A stretch of DNA of 64,000 nucleotides, taken from NCBI GenBank assembly GCA_013390605.1, contig JACAUB010000001.1, positions 4,623,516 to 4,687,515 of the forward strand, written 5' to 3'. This stretch comes from Bacteroidota bacterium. Its GTDB lineage: Bacteria > Bacteroidota > Bacteroidia > Bacteroidales > Cfx3-03. Each line of letters opens with the position of its first letter. The stretch's first letter is position 1. The translations under genes were made by a program, and so were the position numbers. Shown one piece after another: positions 17,375-25,524 of this stretch. The notes under the pieces are model-generated. The model was not told the DNA's origin. It was given only the letters and a program-made list of their open reading frames with translations, and did not search any database.

Positions 17375-18538
17375 TTAAAATAAAAAGCTTAATAAAATAC
17401 CGGCAGTAACAGCAGAACCAATAACTCCGGCAACATTAGGACCCATCGCATGCATTAAAAGGTGGTTTGTTTTATCATATTCCTGTCCTAATACTTGCGA
17501 AACTCTTGCACTATCAGGCATAGCAGCAACACCGGCATTTCCGATTAATGGATTGATCTTGTTCCCTTCCTTCAAAAAGAGATTCATAAATTTCACAAAG
17601 ACAATACCCCCAATTGTAGCAATGATAAAAGCAAAGGCACCCAAAACAAAAATACGCAATGTCTGATTAGTCAGAAAGGTATCTGCTTGCGTTGAAGCTC
17701 CTATGGTTAAACCAATAAGTATAGTTACCAAATCTATTAACGGCCCTTTTGCAGAATCAGCTAAACGTTTTGTTACTCCACTCTCTTTAAGTATGTTACC
17801 GAAAAACAACATTCCAAGTAATGGAATACCGGCAGGTACGATAAAGCAGGTAAGTAGTAGTCCTATAATCGGAAATAGTATCTTCTCAACTTTAGAAACA
17901 ACTCTCGAAGGTTTCATTCTAATAACCCGTTCTTTGCTTGTAGTTAATAACCGCATGATTGGAGGTTGAATATATGGAACCAACGACATATAAATATAGG
18001 CCGAAATTGCAATGGCACCAAGATATTCAGGAGCCAGTCGCGAAGAAAGGAAAATAGCTGTTGGGCCATCAGCAGCACCGATTATTCCAATAGCACCAGA
18101 AGCAGAAGGGGTAAAACCAAGTAAAAGAGCAGCAGCATAGGCTCCAAAGATTCCTAATTGTGCTGCGGCACCAATCAGAATTAATTTAGGATTTGAGATT
18201 AACGACGAAAAATCGGTCATTGCTCCAATACCTAAAAATATTAATGAGGGATATAGCCCTTTACTTACACCTGAAAACATTAAATTTAAGACGCTCCCAT
18301 TTTCAAAAACACCAACTTGTAACCCTTGAATAACCGGAACATTTCCCAGAATAATACCAAACCCAATTGGAATAAGTAATAAGGGTTGATACTCCTTTTT
18401 TATTGCAAGATAAATAAAGAATAGACCTATCGCGATCATGATGAGATGGCCTATGGTGAGATTTGAAAAGGCAGTAGACGAAAAAAATTGGCTCAGATGA
18501 CCATGAAGAAATTGAATTAACGTTTCTTTTTGTGTCAT
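17375..18538 (-). CDS. mmdB: sodium-translocating decarboxylase beta subunit
   Basis: Membrane subunit that decarboxylates carboxybiotin and pumps sodium outward. It is a multi-helix protein of 387 residues with the conserved GAADGPTAIFLSSRLAPEYLG and GNAGVAAMPDSARVSQ segments of the OadB/GcdB/MmdB family. It starts 3 nt after the biotin carrier stop, so translation is probably coupled. Together with the upstream carboxyltransferase and epimerase it belongs to methylmalonyl-CoA decarboxylase. Confidence 0.95.
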   Translation of the reverse strand: MTQKETLIQFLHGHLSQFFSSTAFSNLTIGHLIMIAIGLFFIYLAIKKEYQPLLLIPIGFGIILGNVPVIQGLQVGVFENGSVLNLMFSGVSKGLYPSLIFLGIGAMTDFSSLISNPKLILIGAAAQLGIFGAYAAALLLGFTPSASGAIGIIGAADGPTAIFLSSRLAPEYLGAIAISAYIYMSLVPYIQPPIMRLLTTSKERVIRMKPSRVVSKVEKILFPIIGLLLTCFIVPAGIPLLGMLFFGNILKESGVTKRLADSAKGPLIDLVTILIGLTIGASTQADTFLTNQTLRIFVLGAFAFIIATIGGIVFVKFMNLFLKEGNKINPLIGNAGVAAMPDSARVSQVLGQEYDKTNHLLMHAMGPNVAGVIGSAVTAGILLSFLF

Positions 18539-18541
18539 GGC

Positions 18542-18988
18542 TTATTCCCCTATCACAATTAGAATATCGCCTTCCATTACTGGTGCGCCTTTTTGTTTCT
18601 TGATGCTTATAACCTTGCCTTCTTTATCAGAGTCAATGTTATTTTCCATCTTCATGGCTTCAAGCGATAAAACACGTTGTCCAATTTTAACCATATCGCC
18701 CTCCTTAACATAAATATCAAGAATGGTGCCTGGCAATGGAGCTTTAATAACACCGCCACCTTTAGGCTCTGCCGGACTACTTGTCTTGGCTACAGAAGGA
18801 TGACTATCAGTTGATGGGACTGATATTGCACGAACCAGCTTAGGTGTTTTGTTGACTGGCTCTATCGCTTTATTTAATTCAACGGTATACGAGGTGCCAT
18901 TGATTTCAATCTCAGCAATATTATCTTCTATGTTGATAATCTCTGACTCGTATTGATTACCGTTTATCGTAAATTTAAACTTTTTCAT
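18542..18988 (-). CDS. biotin carboxyl carrier subunit of the decarboxylase
   Basis: 148 residues. The C-terminal biotinyl domain has the EAMKMEN biotinylation site (Lys between the two Met), preceded by a Pro/Ala/Ser linker and an N-terminal beta-rich segment. It carries CO2 from the carboxyltransferase to the beta subunit. The longest frame begins at a TTG (18994); ATG 18988 is preferred. It is equivalent to MmdC/GcdC. Confidence 0.93.
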   Translation of the reverse strand: MKKFKFTINGNQYESEIINIEDNIAEIEINGTSYTVELNKAIEPVNKTPKLVRAISVPSTDSHPSVAKTSSPAEPKGGGVIKAPLPGTILDIYVKEGDMVKIGQRVLSLEAMKMENNIDSDKEGKVISIKKQKGAPVMEGDILIVIGE

Positions 18989-19114
18989 CTGCAAATAATT
19001 TATTTTTAATAATCAGATGGATATCCTGTTTCTATAGTAAAAGCTTACTTTCGTTGTTTTTTTGAATATTCTGACAACTTTTGCTTTTTTAATGCTCTCT
19101 TTATAGTAGAAAAA

Positions 19115-20005
19115 CTATTTAGGCATCTTTTGCAAACCATAGATTTTTGAACTCCATGGAGAATATGTTCTCGATACTTTTTTAATCGTTAATACCGTAT
19201 TCTCTATATCATGTAATTCATTCCGATACAAGTACAATGTCATTGCAAGAACTGCACTTACTTCTCCTGAGATACCATCTTCAGATTCTTCGTCCGAATC
19301 AGGAATACCTTTTTTCTTATTGAATTTCTTACGAACATCCTTATTATATAATCTGGATAGATACTTAAAGATTAAAAACATAGACGTAAGAACAACAAAA
19401 ACGATAAGGAGAGAAACTAATGCCAGCGAAATCCCAAAAGCATCAACTTTTACAGTATGCAGGCCTTTCATCGAAGGACCAAAATTGTTTTTATTTGTAC
19501 GGACAGTTGTTTTATAAAGATAATCCCATTTGACATTGCCATCGGTTATACGTCCAAACGAAATATTTGCTTTTTGATTAGCTCTTATGGTAGCACTATC
19601 TATTAATGTTTTGCCATTAGCACTAAACAATGCAATAAAGTTCGATTTTTTCAGATCAAAGTTTAAGTGCAATACTCCTTTTTCCGGTTTGTTTTCAGCC
19701 CATAGTAATAGATATCCGTTTGCGGGTATCATTGTTTTTGAATCACCGTTAGGAAGCTGAAACATTTTAGGATTCTTCAAATCATTAGTTAAGTACATAC
19801 CTCCCATATCAAGGGGAGCATGCGACTTATTAAAGATTTCAATCCAGGGAGAATGTAATCCATAATCATCAACAAAACTAGAGTCATTAATAACCATGTA
19901 TTTATTGATGCAAAAATCACCTCCACTCTGAGCTATAACCATCTTTGGGACAAACCCCATCAACAAAATTATTGTGATGAGGAATAGTCTGATTTTTAAC
20001 TTCAT
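19115..20005 (-). CDS. OadG-like gamma subunit carrying a periplasmic lamin-tail domain
   Basis: 296 residues with a signal peptide (about 1-25), an extracytoplasmic lamin-tail-type beta domain (about 30-150, with WIEIFNKSHAPLDMGGMYLTND), a single strong membrane helix (about 190-215) and a cytosolic tail rich in Asp/Glu. The helix-plus-tail part is the OadG type that anchors the carboxyltransferase to the membrane beta subunit. It sits between mmdA (10 nt) and the carrier gene (126 nt) in the decarboxylase operon. The extracellular module is unusual compared with the short (~80-residue) OadG of enterobacteria. Confidence 0.82.
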   Translation of the reverse strand: MKLKIRLFLITIILLMGFVPKMVIAQSGGDFCINKYMVINDSSFVDDYGLHSPWIEIFNKSHAPLDMGGMYLTNDLKNPKMFQLPNGDSKTMIPANGYLLLWAENKPEKGVLHLNFDLKKSNFIALFSANGKTLIDSATIRANQKANISFGRITDGNVKWDYLYKTTVRTNKNNFGPSMKGLHTVKVDAFGISLALVSLLIVFVVLTSMFLIFKYLSRLYNKDVRKKFNKKKGIPDSDEESEDGISGEVSAVLAMTLYLYRNELHDIENTVLTIKKVSRTYSPWSSKIYGLQKMPK

Positions 20006-20015
20006 AAAATGGTTT

Positions 20016-21575
20016 TTATAAGGGTATATTCGAATGTTTCTTTGGGGGATTACTGTCTTTTTTGGTTGCTAGGGCTTGTAATGCTCTGATGATGCGGAAT
20101 CGGGTATTACGAGGTTCTATAACATCATCAATAAATCCGTAGCGAGCTGCGTTATATGGATTTGCAAATTTATCCTTGTATTCAGCCTCTGCTTTATTAA
20201 TAAACGCAGTACGTTCATCCGGATCGGTTAGTTCAGCTATCTTCTTACTATGCAATACCTCGATGGCTCCCTTTGGACCCATTACAGCTATCTCGGCAGT
20301 TGGCCAGGCATAATTGATATCGCCACGTAAATGTTTCGAACTCATCACATCATAAGCACCACCATACGCTTTACGCAGAATGACCGTTACTTTGGGAACT
20401 GTTGCTTCACCATAAGCAAATAACAACTTAGCTCCATGAATAATGATTCCACCATACTCTTGTGTTGTACCCGGTAAAAAGCCTGGAACATCAACCAACG
20501 TCAAAAGCGGAATATTAAATCCGTCACAAAAACGAACAAAACGAGCTGCTTTTCTCGAAGCATTAATATCCAATACACCAGCCAGATAGTTCGGTTGATT
20601 TGCAACAATACCTACGGGCATTCCATTGAAGCGACCAAATCCGGTTATGATATTTGGAGCATAATGACGCTGTATTTCTAGAAACTCGGCTGTATCTACA
20701 ATTGCATGGATAACATCCTTCATATCGTAAGGCTTATTCGGATTCTCAGGGATAAAATAATTTAGAGAATCTTCAAGTCTATCAATAGGATCAGCATTGG
20801 GCGTTATAGGAGGATCTTCCAAATTATTTTGTGGAAGGAAACTTAATAATTTACGAATAAGAGAGATACCTTCTTTTTCATCATCGGCAACAAAATGAGC
20901 AACACCCGATTTGGTACCATGAACCATAGCACCGCCAAGCTCTTCATCTGTAACCACCTCACCAGTGACGGTTTTAACCACCTTAGGGCCAGTTACAAAC
21001 ATATAACTGGTTTTCTTGCTCATCACAATAAAGTCGGTTAGGGCAGGTGAGTAAACAGCTCCACCGGCACAAGGCCCGAAAATGGCTGAGATCTGAGGAA
21101 TGACACCAGAGGCAAGAATATTCCGTTCAAAAATTTCAGCATATCCCGCTAAACTTGTCACACCCTCCTGAATACGAGCTCCACCTGAATCGTTAATACC
21201 AATAACAGGAGCACCAACTTTCATAGCCTGATCCATCACTTTACAGATCTTATTGGCATAGGTTTCAGATAATGAGCCTCCAAAAACAGTAAAGTCCTGC
21301 GAAAATACATAAACCACTCTACCATCAATAGTCCCATGACCTGTAACTACTCCATCCGACATATAAACCTGATCTTCAAGACCAAAATCTTTACAACGAT
21401 GGGTAACAAACATGTCAAATTCTTCAAAGCTTCCCTCATCAAGCAGTAAATCTATGCGCTCACGAGCGGTAAGTTTTCCTTTAGCATGTTGGGAATCTAT
21501 ACGCTTCTTCCCTCCGCCAAGTTTTGCTAGTTCTCTTTTATCAAGTAATTCCTTGATTTTATCTTCGAACCCCAT
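20016..21575 (-). CDS. mmdA: methylmalonyl-CoA decarboxylase carboxyltransferase (alpha) subunit
   Basis: 519 residues of the biotin-dependent acyl-CoA carboxyltransferase family. It transfers the carboxyl group of (S)-methylmalonyl-CoA to the biotin carrier. Visible blocks include KLTARERIDLLLDEGSF, GGARIQEGV, GPCAGGAVYSPAL, DVPGFLPG and GGAYDVMSSK. The frame is open further upstream into mce, but ATG 21575 (MGFEDKIKEL) is the family start and lies 4 nt after the mce stop. Taken alone it could be a propionyl-CoA carboxylase beta chain; the adjacent sodium-pump subunits favour decarboxylase. Confidence 0.95.
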   Translation of the reverse strand: MGFEDKIKELLDKRELAKLGGGKKRIDSQHAKGKLTARERIDLLLDEGSFEEFDMFVTHRCKDFGLEDQVYMSDGVVTGHGTIDGRVVYVFSQDFTVFGGSLSETYANKICKVMDQAMKVGAPVIGINDSGGARIQEGVTSLAGYAEIFERNILASGVIPQISAIFGPCAGGAVYSPALTDFIVMSKKTSYMFVTGPKVVKTVTGEVVTDEELGGAMVHGTKSGVAHFVADDEKEGISLIRKLLSFLPQNNLEDPPITPNADPIDRLEDSLNYFIPENPNKPYDMKDVIHAIVDTAEFLEIQRHYAPNIITGFGRFNGMPVGIVANQPNYLAGVLDINASRKAARFVRFCDGFNIPLLTLVDVPGFLPGTTQEYGGIIIHGAKLLFAYGEATVPKVTVILRKAYGGAYDVMSSKHLRGDINYAWPTAEIAVMGPKGAIEVLHSKKIAELTDPDERTAFINKAEAEYKDKFANPYNAARYGFIDDVIEPRNTRFRIIRALQALATKKDSNPPKKHSNIPL

Positions 21576-21579
21576 GGCG

Positions 21580-21990
21580 CTATTTGTTTTTATCTTCACA
21601 CAACTCTGTAAGGACTCCGTGAGTTGATTTCGGATGGAGAAATGCAATACTTAGACCTTCTGCTCCCTTACGAGGCGTTTTATCAATCAATGTAACTCCT
21701 TTTTCATCCATTTCTAATAAAGCTCCTTCTAGATTCTGAGCAGCGAAAGCAAGGTGGTGAACACCTTCACCCTTTTTTTCAAGGAATTTGCCAATAGGAC
21801 CTTCTGGATCTGTTGACTCTAGTAACTCTAATTTGGTCTGGCCAACCATAAAAAATGCAGTCTTAACTTTTTGTTCTTTAACCTCTTCAACTGCATAACA
21901 TTTAAAACCTAAAACATTTTCGTAATACGCAATACTTTCTTCCAGATTCTTTACTGCGATACCAATGTGTTCAATATGTGTAATATTCAT
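21580..21990 (-). CDS. mce: methylmalonyl-CoA epimerase
   Basis: Interconverts (R)- and (S)-methylmalonyl-CoA so that succinyl-CoA-derived product can enter the decarboxylase. It is a 136-residue VOC-fold metal enzyme: HIEHIGIAVKNLE at the N-terminus carries the first metal His, GVHHLAF the central one, and HPKSTHGVLTEL the last His and Glu. It is the first gene of the mce-mmdA-OadG-BCCP-mmdB operon, the succinate-to-propionate route of Bacteroidota. A -7 element lies 22 nt upstream. Confidence 0.96.
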   Translation of the reverse strand: MNITHIEHIGIAVKNLEESIAYYENVLGFKCYAVEEVKEQKVKTAFFMVGQTKLELLESTDPEGPIGKFLEKKGEGVHHLAFAAQNLEGALLEMDEKGVTLIDKTPRKGAEGLSIAFLHPKSTHGVLTELCEDKNK

Positions 21991-22011
21991 ATGATTTGAA
22001 ATTTAGTTTTG

Positions 22012-22019
22012 CAAAAGTA
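22012..22019 (-). promoter_or_regulatory. -7 promoter element TACTTTTG of the methylmalonyl-CoA decarboxylase operon
   Basis: TACTTTTG on the minus strand fits TAnnTTTG and precedes mce with the usual short leader. No clear -33 TTG was seen. Confidence 0.6.
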
Positions 22020-22170
22020 CCCTGAATATTTCTATAAGTAAAAGCTTTTTGATTCTTTTGATTTTGATTATACAATATTGAATGTGTCTAAATAATTTGA
22101 AGAGTATACACCTCATTTAATAATATATATACAACTATCTTATTGATTATATGATATTAAACCTATAAAA

Positions 22171-22195
22171 AAAAAGTGTAGACTTTTTCTACACT
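22171..22195 (-). terminator. hairpin with T-run, possible minus-strand terminator
   Basis: A 7-bp stem (AGTGTAG at 22175-22181 with CTACACT at 22189-22195) is followed on the minus strand by a long T-run. It lies beyond the TIR element and before the mmd promoter, insulating that operon from minus-strand readthrough. Confidence 0.6.
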
Positions 22196-22215
22196 ATTTG
22201 GAACAAATAAAGAAG

Positions 22216-22705
22216 GGATCAGTCGGAAAAGTTGGGAGCTTTGCCATTCCAATTTGATTATAATTCACATTGTTTTAGTCCTCAATGTATTTATAATCAG
22301 TATTATAAAATCTTATTATCGTAGACAGTTCTTATTTAGCTTATGTTAAATGGCTATATATCAGAGGTATTACGACCATTGAGTCCGGCGTGAGTCCAGC
22401 GTGGGTTCGGCATCCCTTCACCATGAATCCACTAATAAGGGGGAGTGATGGCGAAGGGATGGCGAGCGTATTGTGAATTCATTTTGTACATATGTGCTGT
22501 TGTATGTTCTTAAAAGAAGAGTCCTAGCAGAATATTAGGGCAGTTTTAGAAGATGGTTTTACTGAACCGGAATCTCTTTTTAAATCTAAACACCTATATT
22601 TTAAGTAGATTTCTCCCAAGAAGGCGAAATGACGGAATTATTCTATACTATCAATTTGTTTTAGCAAGGCTTTCATTATTTCTCCCCAACTTTTCCGTCT
22701 GATCC
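22216..22705. mobile_element. ~490-bp noncoding element with near-perfect terminal inverted repeats
   Basis: GATCAGTCGGAAAAGTTGGG at 22217-22236 is repeated in inverted orientation at 22685-22704 with one mismatch. Inside are a GC-richer tandem block (GAGTCCGGCGT, GAGTCCAGCGT, GGGTTCGGCAT) and a hairpin pairing CATCCCTTC with GAAGGGATG around 22411-22461. No open frame of useful length and no clear target-site duplication was found. The best reading is a MITE-like or other nonautonomous element; an RNA-coding element is possible. Confidence 0.55.
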
Positions 22706-22720
22706 GAAAAATAACGGTAT

Positions 22721-22763
22721 AAAAAAACACGCAAATAACCTTTAAAGGTGTGAACTTGCGTGT
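22721..22763 (-). terminator. terminator of tRNA-Ala
   Basis: An 8-bp stem ACACGCAA/TTGCGTGT (22727-22734 with 22756-22763), with inner ACCTTT/AAAGGT pairing, ends in seven T residues on the minus strand, about 30 nt past the tRNA 3' end. Confidence 0.8.
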
Positions 22764-22791
22764 AAATTTTTCAAATAATTAACCTATTTTG

Positions 22792-22865
22792 TGGAGCGTA
22801 GGGGAATCGAACCCCTGACCTTTAGACTGCCAGTCTAACGCTCTAGCCAACTGAGCTAACACCCC
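22792..22865 (-). tRNA. tRNA-Ala (anticodon GGC)
   Basis: 74-nt cloverleaf on the minus strand. The acceptor GGGGTGT pairs with ACGCTCC (two G-U pairs); D-stem GCTC/GAGC; anticodon stem TTAGA/TCTAA with loop CTGGCAG, giving GGC at 34-36; T-arm AGGGG-TTCGATT-CCCCT. The discriminator is A and CCA is not encoded. Confidence 0.93.
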
Positions 22866-22881
22866 GATAGTTTTAATTAAT

Positions 22882-22921
22882 GCAAAAATAGGAGTTTTCT
22901 TCGGAATAATCCTATTTTTGC
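22882..22921. promoter_or_regulatory. symmetrical divergent promoter for tRNA-Ala and thpR
   Basis: A perfect 12-bp inverted repeat (22882-22893 with 22910-22921) places one TATTTTTG on the minus strand at 22883-22890, facing tRNA-Ala, and one on the plus strand at 22913-22920, facing thpR. Each fits the TAnnTTTG -7 consensus. Confidence 0.55.
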
Positions 22922-22965
22922 TTCATCTTTTTTCGAAAAGCCTTGATAATCCTTAAAATATTCAA

Positions 22966-23535
22966 ATGAAGCGTTTGTTCATAGCTATTAAAATAGAACC
23001 CGATGAAAGGTTTTTACAAATTTATAATCACCTAAATAGCTCTTTAAAATATGAATCATTACGATTCATCGAAATTGATAAAATACATCTTACACTACGT
23101 TTTCTAGGCGAAACGCCTGAAGTAAAAATTGTTGAAATTGATAGAATACTATCTGAAGTAACATATACAGTAAATGCGTTTTCTCTAAATATTAATAGAG
23201 TAGGTGTTTTTGGAAGTTCATATAATCCCAGAGTACTTTGGATGGGCATAGATAAAGATGAACCGTTAATCCTATTACATAAAATTATAGAAAGAAATTT
23301 ATCGCGAATTGGATTCTATCCCGACAGACAAAACTTCGTCCCTCACCTAACGCTTACAAGAATCAAACAACTAAAAGATCTTAAGCTTTTTCAAAAAATC
23401 ATTAGTCCCTATAAAGACGTTGAGATCATGAGCCAATCCATTACCTCTTTCACATTATACGAAAGTATCTTAAAACCACAGGGGCCAACTTATATTGCAC
23501 TAAACCGGTTTCAACTAAAAAGCAGATCCCTGTAG
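22966..23535 (+). CDS. thpR: RNA 2',3'-cyclic phosphodiesterase (2H family)
   Basis: 189-residue LigT/ThpR-type enzyme that opens 2',3'-cyclic phosphates on RNA ends. The two catalytic HxTx motifs are intact: HLTLRFLG in the N-terminal half and HLTLTRIK in the C-terminal half. The opening MKRLFIAIKI is typical. The length is normal. It is divergent from tRNA-Ala with a shared symmetrical promoter. The in vivo substrate of this family is not settled. Confidence 0.92.
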   Translation: MKRLFIAIKIEPDERFLQIYNHLNSSLKYESLRFIEIDKIHLTLRFLGETPEVKIVEIDRILSEVTYTVNAFSLNINRVGVFGSSYNPRVLWMGIDKDEPLILLHKIIERNLSRIGFYPDRQNFVPHLTLTRIKQLKDLKLFQKIISPYKDVEIMSQSITSFTLYESILKPQGPTYIALNRFQLKSRSL

Positions 23536-23556
23536 AAAACAAAGATCTGCCTTTTC
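23517..23556. terminator. possible terminator overlapping the thpR 3' end
   Basis: Stem GCAGATC/GATCTGC (23522-23528 with 23544-23550) followed by CTTTT; the left arm lies within the last codons of thpR. It is placed between convergent genes. Confidence 0.5.
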
Positions 23557-23586
23557 CGATGAATCATTCATCGCCCACCCCAAAGA

Positions 23587-23967
23587 TTAAATCTCCTCTT
23601 GCTCAACCTTTTCAGGTTCAGGTTTTTCATTTTCTGCTGGTAATTGTTCTTTCAACTGTTTCTTCTCCAAGAAATAAGATACAAGTAAACTAATACCACC
23701 AAAGAGAAATACCAGTGAAAATACAGTAGCATCACGATCCATTACACCAAATTTCACGATAATGTTAGCTATTAATATGCCTAAACCAACTGCAACAAGC
23801 AACATTCCTAGTTTTACTGTTGATAAAGATGTCTTTTCACTTTTATCAAAAGTTGCCGGATCCAACCCTGCCTGAATCAGCATCAGGCGTTCTTTTTTTC
23901 GGATGCCTAATCTTACGATTCCGTAGACCATTCCGAAAAACCCCAGAGATACTAATATTCCTTCCAT
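23587..23967 (-). CDS. DUF6249-like membrane protein
   Basis: 126 residues with three hydrophobic segments (about 3-20, 50-70 and 80-96), the conserved-looking linker KKERLMLIQAGLDP between the first two, and an acidic Glu/Pro-rich cytosolic tail. The arrangement resembles the DUF6249 type found near sigma-factor genes in Bacteroidota. The function is unknown. It is divergent from the ECF sigma unit across ~500 bp. Confidence 0.68.
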   Translation of the reverse strand: MEGILVSLGFFGMVYGIVRLGIRKKERLMLIQAGLDPATFDKSEKTSLSTVKLGMLLVAVGLGILIANIIVKFGVMDRDATVFSLVFLFGGISLLVSYFLEKKQLKEQLPAENEKPEPEKVEQEEI

Positions 23968-24463
23968 GACTTTTATTTTTTATTGTTGTTTGCTCTTTTG
24001 ACGTTGATTTTAAAATAAGGTTACATATAAATGATCTCTATTTTATTTTTTTAATTTTTCACATCATAATTTAATATTTACCTTCAAAAACGGTTACATA
24101 GATACTATTATATTTTAATGGCTAATAAGTTTACGGAGAACGGAACGTATTTATTCTTTTAAGTACGATTTGAAGACATCACAAATATTTCAAAAGTTTA
24201 AGTTTAACCGAATCTATAAGTACACACCAGAAATATGCTTTTAAAACAATATAACAAGCACAACTATTATTAGTAAATCACTTTATATTCTTAGGAAAAG
24301 AGACAAAAACGAGAATTGTTCACTTAAAAAACAGCTAGAATTGTATAATTATAAGCTCTAATTATTTTGTTAATTTTTTGAAAATAAGTAAAATACCACT
24401 TTTTATGTATTAATTTTGTAATAATCGTGTAACCAAATAAAGAGTCTATCGTCAAAGAGACGT
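23968..24463. other. 496-bp AT-rich divergent intergenic region with the sigma-gene promoter
   Basis: No gene, tRNA or strong hairpin is visible. A TAATTTTG at 24411-24418 (+) fits the housekeeping -7 consensus and lies ~45 nt upstream of the ECF sigma start. Confidence 0.5.
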
Positions 24464-25069
24464 ATGAAATTCGAGACAGATACATTCTATTTGCAACAGA
24501 TCATGACCGGCAACGTTCGGGCTTATGCAATCCTGGTGGAGAAGCATAAAGAGATGGTCTTTTCAATCGCTCTCAAAATTCTTCATAACAGAGAAGATGC
24601 CGAAGAGATTGCGCAGGATGTATTTGTTAAGGCTTACCAGTCTCTAGCGAATTTCAAAAATGAAGCAAAATTTTCAACATGGCTTTATCGAATTGTTTAT
24701 AATACTGCTATATCAAAAGTGAGAAGGAAAAAAGTTGAACTCTCACCTCTCGATGATGCCACTATTAATAACTATTCAGATGATACCAGCGAAAACCAAT
24801 TTCTACTCTCTGATGACCCTGACAGGTTTGAACTACTTCAAAAAGCACTGAAAAGTCTACCTGAAGACGAAAATGTTATTGTATCTTTGTTCTATCAAAA
24901 CGATAGCTCAATTGAAGATATCAGTTCGGTTACAGGACTTACAGTTGCAAATGTTAAAGTAAAGCTCCATCGAATAAGGAAAAAGCTTTACACTGAAATG
25001 CAAAGATTAATGAAAAGTCTGGAAGAAAATGAACCTCAACCAGCGTTATTAAAGGAGGTTATACGATGA
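24464..25069 (+). CDS. ECF-type RNA polymerase sigma factor
   Basis: 201 residues. Region 2 (about 20-90) includes the NREDAEEIAQDVFVKAYQSL core-binding/-10 motif and FSTWLYRIVYNTAISKVRR. Region 4 (about 130-185) has a helix-turn-helix (SIEDISSVTGLTVANVKVKLHRIRKKL). It overlaps the next gene by 4 nt (ATGA), so the two are translationally coupled, as is usual for sigma/anti-sigma pairs. The targets are unknown. Confidence 0.94.
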   Translation: MKFETDTFYLQQIMTGNVRAYAILVEKHKEMVFSIALKILHNREDAEEIAQDVFVKAYQSLANFKNEAKFSTWLYRIVYNTAISKVRRKKVELSPLDDATINNYSDDTSENQFLLSDDPDRFELLQKALKSLPEDENVIVSLFYQNDSSIEDISSVTGLTVANVKVKLHRIRKKLYTEMQRLMKSLEENEPQPALLKEVIR

Positions 25070-25524
25070 AAAATATATCATATCATAACGATGAATTACT
25101 GAAAAACTTGTTCAGTAAATTACCCTTAGAATCACCATCTCTCGGGTTTACCGACCGGGTTATGGATCTTTTAGAACAACCCGAAGTTGATATGTCCGCA
25201 CATCAACAAACTATTAATAAATTGATTTGGACCTTTATTGTATCACTTGCAGTGGTTATTCCTGTACTGTTTTTCCTTTTGGATTGGTCGGTCTTTGATC
25301 TCTTCCCTAAAAAAATAACTGCAGAACGCTTTAAATACTTTATCGATCTTTTAAGTAACTTGCCAGGATATTTTTCATCATTTACTGCCGGACTAAAACA
25401 ATACTCTTTGTTTTTTATTGTAATGGCTGCAGGAGTTGGATTGTTATTCTTCGATAGTTTACTCAATAAATCGCTTATGCGTTCGCTGTTCCACTTTACT
25501 TTTGCCGGCCCGGATGTTAAATAA
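25066..25524 (+). CDS. membrane protein coupled to the ECF sigma factor, candidate anti-sigma
   Basis: 152 residues: a polar N-terminal ~45 residues, a membrane helix at about 46-70, a short loop, and a second helix at about 112-132. No zinc-binding HxxxCxxC anti-sigma motif is visible. The ATGA overlap with the sigma gene and the cytosolic N-terminal segment make an anti-sigma or sensor role plausible, but this is inference from position. The stop overlaps the start of the following kinase-like gene by 11 nt. Confidence 0.72.
   Translation: MKNISYHNDELLKNLFSKLPLESPSLGFTDRVMDLLEQPEVDMSAHQQTINKLIWTFIVSLAVVIPVLFFLLDWSVFDLFPKKITAERFKYFIDLLSNLPGYFSSFTAGLKQYSLFFIVMAAGVGLLFFDSLLNKSLMRSLFHFTFAGPDVK

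Noticed and set aside
25436..25513. Extended start of the fructosamine-kinase-like gene
   Set aside because: The extension lies within the coding region of the membrane partner and adds no domain; ATG 25514 gives the family length.
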